A DNA stretch of 64,000 nt from DASRSS01 sp035765515 (GTDB lineage: Bacteria > Actinomycetota > Actinomycetes > Mycobacteriales > Jatrophihabitantaceae), in contig DASTXN010000171.1 of assembly GCA_035765515.1 (NCBI GenBank), positions 3,095 to 67,094 of the forward strand, given 5' to 3'. A program made the position numbers and the translations under genes. Shown piece by piece: positions 63,093 through 64,000 of this stretch. How positions within the stretch are numbered: position 1 is the stretch's first letter; every line of letters starts with the position of its first letter. Under the pieces are notes generated by a model, which searched no databases, was not told where the DNA came from, and saw only the letters and a list, made by a program, of their open reading frames with translations.

Positions 63093-64000
63093 GTGAAGAG
63101 CACCGTCGAAAACCTGAGCCCGACCCGCGTGCGGCTCGCCGTCGAGGTGCCCTTCGACGACCTCAAGCCCACGGTGGACGCCACCTACAAGCGGATCGCC
63201 TCCTCCGTCCGCATCCCGGGCTTCCGGCCCGGCAAGGTGCCGGCGCGGGTCATCGACCAGCGGGTCGGCCGCGGCGCGGTGCTCGACGAGGCGATCAACG
63301 CCGCGCTGCCGAACCTGTACGCCGATGCGGCGCGCGAGCACGAGCTGCGCCCGATGGGCCAGCCCGAGGTCGAGGTCACCAACCTCGCCGACGGCGAGTC
63401 GGTCAGCTTCACCGCCGAGGTCGACGTCCGGCCCGAGATCGTCCTTCCCGACCTCGGCGCTCTCGCGGTGAGCGTCGACGACGTGGCGGTCAGCGACGCC
63501 GACATCGACGAGCAGGTCGACGGACTGCGGGCCCGCTTCGGCACGCTCAAGGGCGTCGAGCGCCCGGTGCAGACCGGCGACTACGTCTCGCTCGACCTGG
63601 CCACCGCGGTCGACGGCGAGCCGGTCGACGCCGGCTCGGCCCAGGGGATGAGCTACCAGGTCGGCGCGGACTCGCTCATCGACGGGCTCGACGCCGCGCT
63701 GCTGGGCACGTCCGCCGGCGAGTCGGCCACCTTCACCACCACGTTGCAGCACGGTGACCACGCCGGCTCCGAGGCCGAGGTCACCGCCACCGTGAACTCG
63801 GTCAAGGAGCAGGAACTGCCCGAGGTCGACGACGAGTTCGCCCAACTGGCCAGCGAGTTCGACACCCTCGACGAGCTGCGGGCCGACATCCGCGAGCGGC
63901 TCGGCCGGGCCAAGGTCGCCCAGCAGGGCAACCAGGCTCACGACCGGGTGCTCGAGGCGATGCTGGAGGCGGCCGACGTTCCGCTGCCCGAGTCGGCCGT
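63093..64000 (+). CDS. tig: trigger factor, 3' partial
   Basis: 302 codons visible from GTG 63093, AAGGAG ten bases upstream; the gene runs off the window. The N-terminal ribosome-binding domain carries KSTVENLSPTRVRLAVEVPF and the signature GFRPGKVP at about residues 44-51. The FKBP-type PPIase domain begins near residue 150 (RPVQTGDYVSLDLATAVDGE). The SurA-like C-terminal helices start at DTLDELRADIRERLGRAK. Ribosome-associated chaperone and prolyl isomerase. In most actinobacteria clpP1-clpP2 follow tig, likely outside the window. Confidence 0.96.
   Translation, partial: MKSTVENLSPTRVRLAVEVPFDDLKPTVDATYKRIASSVRIPGFRPGKVPARVIDQRVGRGAVLDEAINAALPNLYADAAREHELRPMGQPEVEVTNLADGESVSFTAEVDVRPEIVLPDLGALAVSVDDVAVSDADIDEQVDGLRARFGTLKGVERPVQTGDYVSLDLATAVDGEPVDAGSAQGMSYQVGADSLIDGLDAALLGTSAGESATFTTTLQHGDHAGSEAEVTATVNSVKEQELPEVDDEFAQLASEFDTLDELRADIRERLGRAKVAQQGNQAHDRVLEAMLEAADVPLPESA

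Overview
The window is GC-rich, densely coded chromosomal DNA of an actinobacterium. Evidence: high GC at third codon positions, many GTG starts, a SARP-type regulator, an F420-type flavin oxidoreductase family, a mycothiol-family DsbA-like protein and a group II truncated haemoglobin. From memory, ssb, ettA, thioesterase, a Rv2474c-like protein, the alpha-glucosidase, glbO, HNH nuclease, DUF5130, pepN, DsbA-like protein, rpiB and tig follow the order of the Mycobacterium tuberculosis block Rv2478c to Rv2462c. I cannot name the species; a Frankiales or Jatrophihabitans-like lineage is a guess.

Layout. 1-16.8 kb is accessory: the tail of an NmrA-like oxidoreductase, a broken hemerythrin gene, a DUF3516 helicase, a divergent SDR/TetR pair sharing a double operator, a GntR-ABC operon, an F420-type reductase, and a CocE hydrolase and an RCC1-repeat secreted protein that share a duplicated promoter, leader and first eleven codons. 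A second SDR/TetR pair and an MFS transporter follow. 16.8-27.3 kb holds a DUF1059 protein, a large SARP-AAA regulator and a three-gene operon of exported proteins of unknown function (Ig-like repeat giant, coiled-coil protein, lipoprotein). This is the best candidate for an undescribed system.

27.3-47.4 kb is the conserved core: tRNA-Arg, ssb with DnaA boxes upstream, ettA, thioesterase, an inserted ECF sigma/beta-propeller pair with a visible ECF-type promoter, alpha-glucosidase, glbO, a disulfide-reductase-like flavoprotein, HNH nuclease, amidase, DUF5130, a lytic transglycosylase, pepN, peroxiredoxin, DsbA-like protein, CtaG-like protein and rpiB. Several intergenic gaps carry long inverted repeats.

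47.4-62.8 kb is a second accessory block inserted between rpiB and tig: a penicillin-acylase family enzyme, a GH27 alpha-galactosidase, a frameshifted gene, a VapBC module and two divergent secreted GH35 beta-galactosidases. The galactosidases suggest extracellular use of plant-type galactosides; CAAACA-type motifs recur upstream of all three. The window ends with tRNA-Gly, tRNA-Pro and the start of tig.

All family calls come from reading motifs; no database search was run.
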